Below, piece after piece: positions 41,354 to 50,360 of a stretch of DNA of 64,000 bases. Origin of the DNA: Mycobacterium sp. (GTDB lineage: Bacteria; Actinomycetota; Actinomycetes; Mycobacteriales; Mycobacteriaceae). Location of the stretch: assembly GCF_004298145.1 (NCBI RefSeq), contig NZ_SCRH01000056.1, positions 1 through 64,000 of the forward strand, written 5' to 3'. The position numbers were made by a program, and so were the translations under genes. Numbering within the stretch: the first letter of the stretch is position 1; the number at the start of each line of letters is the position of its first letter. Below the pieces are notes generated by a model. It made no database searches. It saw only the letters and a program-made list of their open reading frames with translations, and was not told where the DNA came from.

Positions 41354-42826
41354 ATGGTCGCACTCGGCAATATCAAAGAATGGCAACCACCGTACGGTCC
41401 GCTTACCACGTGGACGCCCACGCAGGCGGCGCATGACGCGGCCCGCACGGCACGCAGATGTGAGATGAGCCCGAGTTATCAACAGAATCAACATCTTTGG
41501 GCTGCCAACGTCAGCAGAGCCATGAACAGGAAGCTGCCGCGCCTGATGGTCGTGGCGTGGGACATCCCCGGCGCGTGCGACTTCCCGGCGATGTCCGCGA
41601 CGATCAACGCGCACGTCCGCCGTCACGACACCTACCACAATTGGTTTGAATTCGAGGACGGCTCCATCGTGCGTCGCGCGATCGACGACCCCGCCGATAT
41701 CGAACTCATCCCGGTGTCGTTCGGGCGCATGAGCGCCGAGGAAGTGCGGACCCACGTCTTGACGACGACCCCGGAAACACTCGAATGGGGTTGCTTCACA
41801 TTCGGTATCGTCGAGCACGCCGACTATTTCACGTTCTACGCGAGTGTCGACCATCTGCACATCGACGGTTTGTCCGCCGGCCTGATCTTCGTCGACATCC
41901 ACCTGACGTATCAGGAATTGTCCCAGGGCACGCATCGGCATCAGCCCGAGCTCGCCGAGGTCAGGAGCTATCGCGACTACGTCGCGCGCCAGCGCGAGGC
42001 GGCGGCGGACCTGACCCTGTCATCCCCTGAAATCAAGGACTGGATCGCGTTCGCGCGCGACACCGATGGTGCATGGCCGAGTTTCCCACTGTCGCTGGGT
42101 GATACGTGGGCGAGCAGCGCGGGCGATTTCCTGATGGTCCAGTTGTTGGATGCGGGCGAGACGGAGTCTTTCGATGCCGCATGCCGCGCGGCGGGCGCCC
42201 GGTTCATCGGGGGGGTGCTGGCGTGCACAGCTTTGGCCGAACACCAATTGACCGGCAACGAGACCTACCGCGGCTTCACTGCCAAGGACACCCGGATGCC
42301 GGGCATCGAAACGATGACGCTGGGTTGGTTTGCCAGCCTGATTCCGGTTACCGTGCCGACCGCGGGAGTCTCATTCTGCGAGGCGGCCCAAGCCGCCCAG
42401 GAGTCTTTCGAAGCCGCGCGAGGTCTTGCTGAGGTGCCGTTTGAGAGGGTGTTGGAATTGGCGACACCGGAACAGCTGGGCATCAAGTTGCCGACGAGTC
42501 TGCCGATGATGTTGTCCTTCCTCGATTTCCGGAAGATACCCCTCGCGGGATTGTGGGGGGAGACCAATTTCGGTACCTACGGCGACAATCTGTCCGCCGG
42601 CGGCATCAACATGTGGATCAACCGTCACGCTGAAAAGACCACGGTAACCATCTCCTTCCCTGACACCGAGGTCGCGCATGAGTCGGTGCGACGCTACATC
42701 GAGACATTGATTGAGGCGTTCACGCAGGTCGCCAGAAGCGTCGCGGCCAACGCGGGTGTGGTTGCACCCCAGGGAAATCCGGATGCAGAGGACCTTGCGG
42801 ACGAAGACGACACCGAGGCGGCCTAG
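41354..42826 (+). CDS. PapA-like acyltransferase, condensation-domain fold, copy 2
   Basis: The 490-residue paralogue aligns with copy 1 end to end without obvious gaps in the core and with most residues identical by eye. The catalytic HLHIDG is unchanged, as are PSYQQNQHLW, NAHVRRHDTYHNWFEFE and SFLDFRKIPLAGLW. Differences concentrate in the first 50 residues and the acidic tail. The ATG at 41354 is used because the N-terminus MVALGNIKEWQPP matches copy 1; the ribosome site is weak. It has its own 294-base upstream region with a CRP site, so the two cassettes may be expressed under different conditions. Confidence 0.85.
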   Translation: MVALGNIKEWQPPYGPLTTWTPTQAAHDAARTARRCEMSPSYQQNQHLWAANVSRAMNRKLPRLMVVAWDIPGACDFPAMSATINAHVRRHDTYHNWFEFEDGSIVRRAIDDPADIELIPVSFGRMSAEEVRTHVLTTTPETLEWGCFTFGIVEHADYFTFYASVDHLHIDGLSAGLIFVDIHLTYQELSQGTHRHQPELAEVRSYRDYVARQREAAADLTLSSPEIKDWIAFARDTDGAWPSFPLSLGDTWASSAGDFLMVQLLDAGETESFDAACRAAGARFIGGVLACTALAEHQLTGNETYRGFTAKDTRMPGIETMTLGWFASLIPVTVPTAGVSFCEAAQAAQESFEAARGLAEVPFERVLELATPEQLGIKLPTSLPMMLSFLDFRKIPLAGLWGETNFGTYGDNLSAGGINMWINRHAEKTTVTISFPDTEVAHESVRRYIETLIEAFTQVARSVAANAGVVAPQGNPDAEDLADEDDTEAA

Positions 42827-42828
42827 AA

Positions 42829-44190
42829 ATGAGCAACGTACTGGATCTGGCCGACCAGGCCCTCTTTCTGGGGGAGCGCGCGACGGGCACCACCAGCTTG
42901 GTGCAATGTGTCTGGGTGTACAACCGGCGCGTCGACATCGACGGCCTGAAACGGTTTCATGACCATCTGGGCAGGGGGCGGCTGGCCCGCCGAATCGAGC
43001 GGTCCCCCTTGCCGTTCGGCCGCCACCGCTGGGTATCGCCCGGCAAGGGGCCGGACCTCGAAATCGCCGCGACGCCCCGGCCGCGTGCGGAGTTCGACAC
43101 CTGGTGCGACGAGCAAGCAAACCAGCGCCCGGATGCCGAGCGCGGACCCGGATGGCACATTGCGGTGCTGCCGTTCACCGACGGCGGAGCGGGGGTGAGC
43201 CTGGTCATCACCCATTGCCTCAGCGACGGCGTCGGGCTGTGCGAGGCGGTGGCGGACGCGGCTTGCGGGCGCGACGACGCGATCCGTTGGCCCGCCGCGC
43301 AATCGCGACGGCGCTGGCGGGCGCTGGGCGAGGACGCACGCCAAACTACGCGTGACACACCGGATGTCGGCCGCGCCGTCATCGCGGCGGCTCGACTGGC
43401 CCGGGCCGATCGCCGCGGTGCTGGATCCGTCGCTCCGCCCTCCGAAAGGCGACGCGTGCCGTCAGCCGGACCGGACGAAAGCCTCACGCTCCCCGCGGCG
43501 ACGGTCTTCATCAACGCCGACGAATGGGACGCCCGCGCTCGCGCCCTTGGGGGGACCGGCAATGCGCTGCTGGCGGGATTGGCGGCCCGGCTGGCCCAGC
43601 GAATGGGACGCGTCGTCGCCGACGGCTCGGTAAATGTGGGGATGCCGGTCAATGAGCGTATCCCGGGCGACACGCGCGCCAACGCGGTCACGAATGTCGA
43701 CATCGTGGTCGACCCCGCGCTAGCGCCGGACCTGCGCGAGATCCGCGCCGCGATCAAGGAAGCGCTGCTGCGCCACCAGGATTCGCCCGACGAGCGGTGG
43801 GCACTGCTGCCGCTGGTCCCCTTGATCCCCAGGCGGGTCTTCCGGCGACTGATCAGCGTGGCCACCGGTAGTTCAAACGCTGTCGTGTCGTCCAACCTCG
43901 GTGCGATCGACTCGGCGGCCAACCGGCCAGACGGCACGGATGCCGACTATTTCGCGATGAAGTCCTTGTACCCGGGCGTTACCATCGCGACAATGCAGCG
44001 CACCAACGGGGTGCTGGCGTTGTTGGCTGGACGGGCGCGCGGACAGGTCTTCGTCTCGTTCCTCTCTTACGAACCGGGGCGTCTCAACTCGAATGATGGC
44101 CTGATGCAGCACATTTCGAGCACTCTGAGCGACTTCTCGCTCACGGCGACGACGGGCTGGCGCACGGTCTGCCCCGGTGTGAGCGTGTGA
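42829..44190 (+). CDS. WS/DGAT-like acyltransferase, copy 2
   Basis: The 453-residue paralogue of the copy 1 enzyme has a conserved N-terminus (LDLADQALFLGERATG) and catalytic HCLSDG at about residue 129. NVGMPVNERIPGDTRANAVTN and SNLGAIDSAANRPDGTDADY are retained. The central linker differs most from copy 1. It starts 2 bases after the papA-like stop, exactly as in cassette 1, showing that the pair was duplicated as a unit. The stop lies 7 bases from the convergent TetR gene. Confidence 0.82.
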   Translation: MSNVLDLADQALFLGERATGTTSLVQCVWVYNRRVDIDGLKRFHDHLGRGRLARRIERSPLPFGRHRWVSPGKGPDLEIAATPRPRAEFDTWCDEQANQRPDAERGPGWHIAVLPFTDGGAGVSLVITHCLSDGVGLCEAVADAACGRDDAIRWPAAQSRRRWRALGEDARQTTRDTPDVGRAVIAAARLARADRRGAGSVAPPSERRRVPSAGPDESLTLPAATVFINADEWDARARALGGTGNALLAGLAARLAQRMGRVVADGSVNVGMPVNERIPGDTRANAVTNVDIVVDPALAPDLREIRAAIKEALLRHQDSPDERWALLPLVPLIPRRVFRRLISVATGSSNAVVSSNLGAIDSAANRPDGTDADYFAMKSLYPGVTIATMQRTNGVLALLAGRARGQVFVSFLSYEPGRLNSNDGLMQHISSTLSDFSLTATTGWRTVCPGVSV

Positions 44191-44197
44191 CGGGCCG

Positions 44198-44851
44198 CTA
44201 CGCCTCGGCACGTGTTTCGGTGAGGCGGTACAGGTTTGGCTCGGCAAGCTCGTCGAGCAGCGCGGCGAGATGATCGGCTAGCTCACCGGGTTCGAGTCGG
44301 ACGTCACCGGCCAGCCAGGCGCTGATGGTTTGCCCGACCCCGCCGACCACGAAGTGCGCGGCGGCCTTGATGCGATCGTTTGCCGGCACCTGTAGTGCGT
44401 TGCCGACATGCTGGCCGGACAACATCGCGAACAGCGCGCTGGACTCGGCGCGTTTGCGCACCACCACCGGATCGGCCAGCTGCATGCTGAACAGCAGGCG
44501 GCCCACGCGGGCGTCGTCGGTGATGGTCCGCACGATGTTGGCCATGCCCGCGCGGGTCTGCTCGCCGGCCGGCACCGCCGCGACCGCGGCCTGGGTGGTG
44601 GCGGCCAGCTCGGCGACGACCCAGTCGAAAACGCAGGAGACGAATTCGTCCTTGTCGGTGAAGCTCTCGTAGAAGTACCGGGCTGCCAGACCGGCGCGGC
44701 GGCACACGCCGCGGACGGTGACCGCCGCGATGTTCGGCCGCTGATCGCCGAGCAGGTCCAGCCCCGCGGCCAGTAGCCGATTACGGCGGGTGGCCAGCCG
44801 CTCGGCGGCCTCGACCCCGCGGTACGGCCGCGTGCTGGACGTCTCGCTCAT
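44198..44851 (-). CDS. TetR-family regulator (Rv0275c-like)
   Basis: The 217-residue protein has a helix-turn-helix at about residues 22-70 (LLAAGLDLLGDQRPNIAAVT, then AGLAARYFYESFTDKDEFV) and a helical ligand domain. The ATG at 44851 (MSETSSTRPYRG) is preferred; starts at 44860 and 44887 are possible. It is divergent from the DUF2236 gene across 92 bases, the same arrangement as Rv0275c/Rv0276. The upstream acyltransferase cassettes separate it from the VOC gene that adjoins it in M. tuberculosis. Confidence 0.88.
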   Translation of the reverse strand: MSETSSTRPYRGVEAAERLATRRNRLLAAGLDLLGDQRPNIAAVTVRGVCRRAGLAARYFYESFTDKDEFVSCVFDWVVAELAATTQAAVAAVPAGEQTRAGMANIVRTITDDARVGRLLFSMQLADPVVVRKRAESSALFAMLSGQHVGNALQVPANDRIKAAAHFVVGGVGQTISAWLAGDVRLEPGELADHLAALLDELAEPNLYRLTETRAEA

Positions 44852-44943
44852 GCAAACCATCTTGACACTAACGCCGCGGCACGACAATATCAGGAAACAA
44901 GCGTTCGCACATTAGCGGGCATACGCCGCGGGAGGATCTGACG

Positions 44944-45852
44944 ATGGCAATTCACGAGCCGGTGCACTCACCGATTGGGCACGTCGAGCGCAGGGCCACC
45001 GATCCGCCGCGCCCGCAGCGGCGCAAGCGCGGGCGGGCGCTGGGTATCGACGAGGGTTTGATGGGCGTCGCCCTGCTGGCCGGCCCGGCGAACGTGGTCA
45101 TGCAACTGGCGCAGCCCGGCGTCGGATACGGCGTCCTGGAGAGCCGCGTCGAAAGCGGCCGCGTAGACCGGCACCCCTTCAAGCGGGCCCGCACCACGTT
45201 CACCTACCTGGCGGTGGCGACCAACGGCAGCGATGCCCAGAAGGACGCCTTCCGGCGGGCGGTGAACAAGGCGCACGCGCAGGTTTACTCGACGCCGGAA
45301 AGCCCGGTGTCCTACAACGCCTTCGATCCCGCACTGCAGCTGTGGGTGGGGGCCTGCCTGTACAAGGGCGGGCTCGACGTCTACCGGATGTTCATCGGTG
45401 AGCTCGACGGCGAGGACGCCGAGCGCCACTACCGCGAAGGCATGGCGTTGGCCACGACGTTGCAGGTGCCGACGAAGATGTGGCCGGCGGACCGGGCGGC
45501 GTTCGACCGTTACTGGGAAGAGTCGCTGGCCAAGGTGCACATCGACGACACCGTGCGGGAGTACCTGTACCCGATCGCCGCCAACCGCATCCGGGGCGTG
45601 AGGTTGCCGGGTCCCCTACAGCGCCTCTCCGAGAGCCTCGCGCTGATGATCACGACGGGCTTCTTGCCGCAGCGGTTCCGCGACGAGATGCGGCTGCCCT
45701 GGGACGCGACCAAGCAGCGGCGCTTCGACAGGCTGATCGCCGTATTGGCCACGGTGAACCGGTACCTACCGCGATTCATCCGGCAATTCCCCTTCAACGT
45801 CTTGCTGCGCGACGTGGATCGCAGGATCAAGAAGGGGCGCCCGCTGGTGTAG
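44944..45852 (+). CDS. DUF2236/MpaB-type oxygenase-like protein (Rv0276-like)
   Basis: The 302-residue protein belongs to the DUF2236 group related to latex-clearing protein and MpaB, which bind haem b through conserved His and Arg residues and cleave isoprenoid or polyketide chains. Visible family blocks are GVALLAGPANVVMQLAQPGV, RHPFKRARTTFTYLAVATNG, KAHAQVYSTPESPVSYNAFD and GFLPQRFRDEMRLPWD. The substrate is unknown. It is divergent from the TetR gene, its likely regulator. A GGGAGG ribosome site precedes the ATG. Confidence 0.87.
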   Translation: MAIHEPVHSPIGHVERRATDPPRPQRRKRGRALGIDEGLMGVALLAGPANVVMQLAQPGVGYGVLESRVESGRVDRHPFKRARTTFTYLAVATNGSDAQKDAFRRAVNKAHAQVYSTPESPVSYNAFDPALQLWVGACLYKGGLDVYRMFIGELDGEDAERHYREGMALATTLQVPTKMWPADRAAFDRYWEESLAKVHIDDTVREYLYPIAANRIRGVRLPGPLQRLSESLALMITTGFLPQRFRDEMRLPWDATKQRRFDRLIAVLATVNRYLPRFIRQFPFNVLLRDVDRRIKKGRPLV

Positions 45853-45881
45853 CGGCGCTCGGCGGACACCTCCGCCAAATT

Positions 45882-45902
45882 TGATAACGACAATCATATT
45901 CA
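45882..45902. promoter_or_regulatory. Zur-box-like palindrome before the PPE gene
   Basis: The 21-base site reads TGATAACGA-N3-TCATATTCA, with 12 of 20 paired positions symmetric. It matches the TGA-A...TC-T-TTCA layout of the site at 50441-50461. It lies 47-67 bases upstream of the PPE start. Zinc repression of PPE3 by Zur is known in M. tuberculosis. Confidence 0.65.
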
Positions 45903-45948
45903 TTAAGCTCTCCTCAGTCTGGTAAGCCTTCCAGCCCGAGGAGTACCT

Positions 45949-47550
45949 ATGACGGCGCCGATCTTCATGGCCTCGCCGCCCGAACTGCATTCCACGCTGC
46001 TCAGCAGCGGCCCCGGGCCCGCGTCGCTGCTGGCGGCCGCGGGCGCGTGGTCCGAGCTGAGCACCGAATACGCCTCCGCGGCAGAACAATTGACCACGTT
46101 GCTGGCGGGGGTCCAGGCGAGCGCATGGGAGGGGCCCAGCGGAGAATCCTATGTGGCCTCGCATGCCCCGTACCTGGCGTGGCTGACGAAGTCCAGCGCC
46201 GACAGCGCGGCGGTTGCTACGCAACACGAGGTGGCCGCGACCGCCTATACCGCGGCCCTGGCGGCCATGCCGACGCTGCCGGAACTCGCCACCAACCACG
46301 TCGTCCACGGAGCGTTGTTGGCGACGAATTTCTTTGGCGTCAACACGGTTCCGATCGCGGTCAACGAGGCCGACTATGCGCGGATGTGGACCCAGGCGGC
46401 GACGACGATGTCCACCTACCAAGCGGTGTCCACCGCGGCCGTCGCCGCGACGCCGCAATCCGATCCTGCACCGCCGATCGTGAAATCCCAATCCTCAAGC
46501 GATAATTCGGGTGACGTCGCGCATGATCCCAAGATCGACAACCCGTTCAATGACTTCATCGCGAACATGCTGAAGAACTTGGGCATCGACTGGGACCCGG
46601 CCAAGGGAACGGTGAACGGGCTGCCCTACGACGCTTACACGAACGCCGGAGAACCCATCTGGTGGGTTGTCCGGGCCCTGGAACTTCTGGAGGATTTCGA
46701 GCAGTTCGGCTACTACCTGGTGCACAATCCGGCGTTGGCGTTCCAGTACCTGGCGCAACTCATCCTGTTCGACTGGCCGACCCACATCCTCGAGATTTTC
46801 CTGAGTCAGCCGGAATTGCTGGCCCCCGCGCTCCTGCTCGCGGCCGCTCCGTTCGCCGCCGTCGGCGGCTTCGCCGGGTTGGCCGGCCTGGCCGCCATCC
46901 CCCACCCCGCGGTTGTCCCGGCGCTGGTCGCGGCACCGCCGCCGGCGCCGACGCCGAGCGTCCCGCCGGCCATCGCCATGGCCCCGGCTCCCGTCGCGCC
47001 GGCCGCGGCTCCGGCGTCGGCCCCGGCGCCGGCGCCCGCCCCCACGGCGACCACGGTGGCCGCGGCACCGGCGGCGCCCGCACCGGCGGCGCCGGCGGCG
47101 GGGTTCTTCCCGCCCTATGTCATCGGTCCTCCGGGCCTGGGAACGGGTTCGGGGATGAGCTCCAGGGCCAGCTCGAGCGCCAAACGTAAAGCGCCGGAAC
47201 CGGATAGCGCCGCCGCAGCTGCGGCCGCGGCAACACGGAAAGCGGCCCGGGCGCGCCGGCGCAGGGGCGCGACGCAGCGCGGGCACGGTGATGAGTTCAT
47301 GGATATGAACGTCGACGTCGACCCGGAGTGGGGCGGGTCGCCCGCCGGCCGCGAGTCGTTGGCGTCGGACCGGGGCGCCGGCGCGTTGGGCTTCGCCGGC
47401 ACCGCGCGCAGGGAGGCGGCTGCCGCGGCGGCCGGCTTGGCCACACTGGCCGGTGACGAATTCAACGGCGGCCCAACGACGCCCATGATGCCGGGCACGT
47501 GGGGCGCCGACGGTGCCGACGAGGGGGCGGGCCAGGCCGACGGCCGGTAA
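45949..47550 (+). CDS. PPE protein, PPW subclass (PPE3-like)
   Basis: The 533-residue protein has an N-terminal PPE domain (about 1-175) with SPPELHS, the WxG-type turn SAWEGPSGESY and HGALLATNFFGVNTVPIAVNEADYARMW. The middle is Ala/Pro-rich low complexity. The C-terminus has the PPW signature GFAGT...PMMPGTW. An Arg cluster (ARARRRRG, near 430) followed by DEFMDMNVD stands out in the linker. No PE partner adjoins it; export by ESX-3 with PE5 or another PE is inferred. The position before the methyltransferase gene fits PPE3 (Rv0280). A Zur-like site precedes it. Confidence 0.92.
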   Translation: MTAPIFMASPPELHSTLLSSGPGPASLLAAAGAWSELSTEYASAAEQLTTLLAGVQASAWEGPSGESYVASHAPYLAWLTKSSADSAAVATQHEVAATAYTAALAAMPTLPELATNHVVHGALLATNFFGVNTVPIAVNEADYARMWTQAATTMSTYQAVSTAAVAATPQSDPAPPIVKSQSSSDNSGDVAHDPKIDNPFNDFIANMLKNLGIDWDPAKGTVNGLPYDAYTNAGEPIWWVVRALELLEDFEQFGYYLVHNPALAFQYLAQLILFDWPTHILEIFLSQPELLAPALLLAAAPFAAVGGFAGLAGLAAIPHPAVVPALVAAPPPAPTPSVPPAIAMAPAPVAPAAAPASAPAPAPAPTATTVAAAPAAPAPAAPAAGFFPPYVIGPPGLGTGSGMSSRASSSAKRKAPEPDSAAAAAAAATRKAARARRRRGATQRGHGDEFMDMNVDVDPEWGGSPAGRESLASDRGAGALGFAGTARREAAAAAAGLATLAGDEFNGGPTTPMMPGTWGADGADEGAGQADGR

Positions 47551-47632
47551 CGGCAAAGCACCCCGGCCTACGCCACTACCGTTGCGCGCCAGCGGAAAAG
47601 GCGCCGCGTGACGGCGGCGTACTGTGGGTTGG

Positions 47633-48538
47633 GTGCGAAGCGAAGGCGATACCTGGGACATCACCACGAGTGTGGGCTCGACCGCGTTGTTCGTGGCAAC
47701 GGCGCGGGCATTGGAGGCCCAAAAGCCCGACCCGCTCGCCCTGGATCCATACGCGGAGGTTTTCTGCCGCGCCGTTGGCGGTTCGGCGGCGGACGTCCTC
47801 GACGGTAAGGACCCCGACCATCAGCTGAAGACCGCCGACTTCGGCGAGAACTTCGTCAACTTCCAGGGCGCCCGCACCAAGTACTTCGACGAATATTTTC
47901 GCGGCGCGGCGGACGCGGGTGTGCGGCAGGTGGTCGTCTTGGCGGCGGGTCTGGACTCGCGCGCCTACCGCCTGGACTGGCCGGCCGCGACGACGATCTT
48001 CGAGCTGGACCAGCCGCAAGTGCTCGACTTCAAGCGCGAGGTGCTCGCCGGCGCCGGCGTCCAGCCACGCGCCGAGCGCCGCGAGATCGCCATCGATTTG
48101 CGCGAGGACTGGCCGCAAGCCCTGCGCGACAGCGGCTTCGATCCGGCCAGACCGTCGGCGTGGATCGCCGAGGGCCTGCTGATCTATCTCCCGGCCGACG
48201 CCCAGGAGCAGCTGTTCACCGGGATCGACGGACTGGCCGGCCACGGCAGCCACGTCGCCGTCGAGGATGGCGCCCCGATGAAGCCCGAGGAGTTCGAGGC
48301 CGCCGTGGCAGAAGAACGTGCGGCCACCGCAGCGGGTGACCAGCGCGTGTTCTTCCAGCTCGTCTACAACGAGCAGTGCGCGCCCGCCGCTGAATGGTTC
48401 GGCAAGCGCGGTTGGAACGCGGTCGGCACCCCGCTGGCCGACTACCTTCGCGAGGTCGGCCGTCCGGTGCCCGGCCCGGAGACCGAGGCCGGCCCGATGA
48501 TCGCGCGTAACACGTTGGTGAGTGCCGTCCGAGCCTGA
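47633..48538 (+). CDS. SAM-dependent methyltransferase (Rv0281-like)
   Basis: The 301-residue protein is of the putative O-methyltransferase family common in mycobacteria and related to leucine carboxyl methyltransferases. The SAM-binding motif is VVVLAAGLDSRAYRLDWP; FELDQPQVLDFKREVL and IAEGLLIYLP are the other hallmarks. The GTG at 47633 (VRSEGDTWDITTSVG) gives the Rv0281 length; the GTG at 47624 lacks support. The substrate is unknown. It lies 82 bases after the PPE gene and before a strong terminator, so it ends the Zur-controlled PPE transcript. Confidence 0.92.
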   Translation: MRSEGDTWDITTSVGSTALFVATARALEAQKPDPLALDPYAEVFCRAVGGSAADVLDGKDPDHQLKTADFGENFVNFQGARTKYFDEYFRGAADAGVRQVVVLAAGLDSRAYRLDWPAATTIFELDQPQVLDFKREVLAGAGVQPRAERREIAIDLREDWPQALRDSGFDPARPSAWIAEGLLIYLPADAQEQLFTGIDGLAGHGSHVAVEDGAPMKPEEFEAAVAEERAATAAGDQRVFFQLVYNEQCAPAAEWFGKRGWNAVGTPLADYLREVGRPVPGPETEAGPMIARNTLVSAVRA

Positions 48539-48551
48539 GACGTCGGAAGCG

Positions 48552-48584
48552 ACCGGCCGCGATGGTTGATCGCGGCCGGTTTTT
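48552..48584 (+). terminator. intrinsic terminator after the methyltransferase gene
   Basis: ACCGGCCGCGAT (48552-48563) pairs perfectly with 48569-48580 around a 5-base loop and is followed by a five-T run that includes the last stem base. It separates the PPE-methyltransferase unit from the second PPE gene. Confidence 0.9.
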
Positions 48585-48714
48585 GATGAGTTGCGAATGA
48601 ATCCGGCGCTCGGCGGAACCGATGGGGCCTCCCGCCCGACTACTACCGGGCTTACCTTCACGCCGCCCTACAGCCCAGGCGGCCGCTGACGCACGCCGAC
48701 GAGGAGTCCCTGGT

Positions 48715-48783
48715 ATGACACCACGCGGCTTTTCTCCTCGACGGGTTGCGCCGTCCCCCCTGGCGGCGGGCGAGTGGGCGTGA
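48715..48783 (+). CDS. 22-codon upstream ORF coupled to the second PPE gene
   Basis: An ATG with a GAGGAG ribosome site 6 bases upstream opens a 22-codon frame rich in Arg, Pro and Ala (starting MTPRGFSPRR, ending GEWA). Its TGA stop overlaps the PPE GTG start as GTGA, the same junction type as inside the ESX-3 operon. It may couple translation of the PPE gene, which itself lacks a good ribosome site. Whether the peptide has a function is unknown. Confidence 0.45.
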   Translation: MTPRGFSPRRVAPSPLAAGEWA

Positions 48784-50249
48784 CCGCGCCGGTGTGGATG
48801 GCATTGGCGCCGGAGGTTCATTCCACGCTGTTGAGCGACGGCCCGGGCCCCGCCGGCCTGGTGACCTCGGCCGCATCGTGGAGTTCGTTGAGCGAAGCCT
48901 ATGCATCGGCCGCCGACGAGCTCAGTGCAACGTTGGCGGCGGTGCAGAGCGGGCCCTGGCAGGGTCCCACCGCGGCGCGATACGTGGCCGCCCACCTGCC
49001 GTATCTGGCCTGGCTGGAGCGCTCCAGCGCCAAGGCCGCGGCCATGGCTGCCCAGCAGGAGACCGCGGCCACCGCCTACACCACGGCGCTGGCCGCAATG
49101 CCGACCTTGCCCGAACTGGCCGGCAACCATGCCACGCACGCGGCGCTGTTGGCGACGAACTTCTTCGGCGTCAACACCGTCCCCATCGCGGTCAACGAGG
49201 CCGACTATTCGCGGATGTGGGTTCAGGCGGCCACCACCATGTCCACCTATCAGGCGGTCACCGGCGCGGCGGTCGCCGCGGCACCGCAGACCGATCCGGC
49301 GCCGCCGATTGTGAACGCCAATAGTTCCGGCGAAGACAGCGACGACACCGGCATCGTCGACAATGACGGCGGCAACCCGTACCAGCCGAGCTGGTGGGTA
49401 AACCGCTTCCTCGAGATTTTCCAGACCCTGGCAAAAGATTTGGCGGAATTTCCCGAGAACCCGGCCGACGCAATAGAGGATCTACTCGAAGACATTTTCG
49501 GGCCCGCCGGACTCATTGCAGACGAGTTCACCCACCTCGGGGAGGCCCTTCAGGCATTCCCCCAGCTTGCTGCCGTTCCGTTCATCGTGCCGGGTGGATT
49601 TGCGGGAGGCATAGCGGGCTTGAGTCTGCTGGCAGGGATCCAGCCGGCCCCAATTCCGGCGCCCGCCGCTGTGCCCGCACCGATGCCGGAGGCGCCCACT
49701 GCGCCGGCTGTCAGCAGCGCTCCGGTCGTGAGCGCTGCCCCGGTCACCGCGCCGGCGCCGTCCCCCGTCTCCACTCCCGCTCCGGCGCCCGCCCCGGCCT
49801 CGGCCCCTGCGCCCGCAACGCCGCCGCCCGTGACCGGCGGCGAGGCCGTCGCCTACCCATACGTGGTCGGTGACCCCGGCATCGGGACCGGCGCCGGCCT
49901 GGGCAGCGGCGCCCAGCGCAAAGCGCCCGAGCCTGATCGGTCCGCGGCCGCGGCCGCGGCGTCGGCTGCGGCATCCGTCGCGGACAGGCAGCGCGCCCGA
50001 CGCCGCCGTCGGGCGACGATGAAGGACCATTACCGCGGCTACGAGTACATGGATCTGGAACCCGACGCCGGGCCGATTACCGACCCCGCCGCTTCGGTGG
50101 CATCGGATCGGGGCGCGGGTTCGCTGGGTTTTGCCGGAACGGCGCCGACGGACAGCGCCGAGGCGGCGGGCCTGAGCACGCTGGGCGGTGACGCATTCGG
50201 CAACGGGCCTTCCGTCCCGATGTTGCCGGGCAGCTGGGAGCGCGATTAG
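48780..50249 (+). CDS. second orphan PPE protein, PPW subclass
   Basis: The 489-residue protein is a close relative of the PPE3-like and PPE4 products. The usual Pro-Pro-Glu is Ala-Pro-Glu here (MALAPEVHS). The rest of the PPE domain is intact: GPWQGPTAARYVAAHLPYLA, then LLATNFFGVNTVPIAVNEAD. The C-terminus has GFAGT and PMLPGSW. An Arg cluster (RARRRRRA, near 402) is followed by YEYMDLEPD. The GTG at 48780 is preferred because of the GTGA overlap with the upstream ORF; GTG 48774 is possible. This gene between the methyltransferase and eccA3 is extra relative to M. tuberculosis. No PE gene adjoins. Confidence 0.9.
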   Translation: MTAPVWMALAPEVHSTLLSDGPGPAGLVTSAASWSSLSEAYASAADELSATLAAVQSGPWQGPTAARYVAAHLPYLAWLERSSAKAAAMAAQQETAATAYTTALAAMPTLPELAGNHATHAALLATNFFGVNTVPIAVNEADYSRMWVQAATTMSTYQAVTGAAVAAAPQTDPAPPIVNANSSGEDSDDTGIVDNDGGNPYQPSWWVNRFLEIFQTLAKDLAEFPENPADAIEDLLEDIFGPAGLIADEFTHLGEALQAFPQLAAVPFIVPGGFAGGIAGLSLLAGIQPAPIPAPAAVPAPMPEAPTAPAVSSAPVVSAAPVTAPAPSPVSTPAPAPAPASAPAPATPPPVTGGEAVAYPYVVGDPGIGTGAGLGSGAQRKAPEPDRSAAAAAASAAASVADRQRARRRRRATMKDHYRGYEYMDLEPDAGPITDPAASVASDRGAGSLGFAGTAPTDSAEAAGLSTLGGDAFGNGPSVPMLPGSWERD

Positions 50250-50360
50250 TGACGGAACTTTTTCGGTCCGCCACCCGACTAGTGGCTGCATCATCGTTCC
50301 ACCGGTCGCCCCGTCGTGGCGGTCGTCGAGTTCACCCCGGATCGTCAAGGAGTCATCGCT

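Noticed and set aside
46900..47130. Pro/Ala-rich tract of the PPE protein as a DNA repeat array
   Set aside because: The GCC/CCG-rich sequence is a low-complexity protein linker without a fixed unit length.
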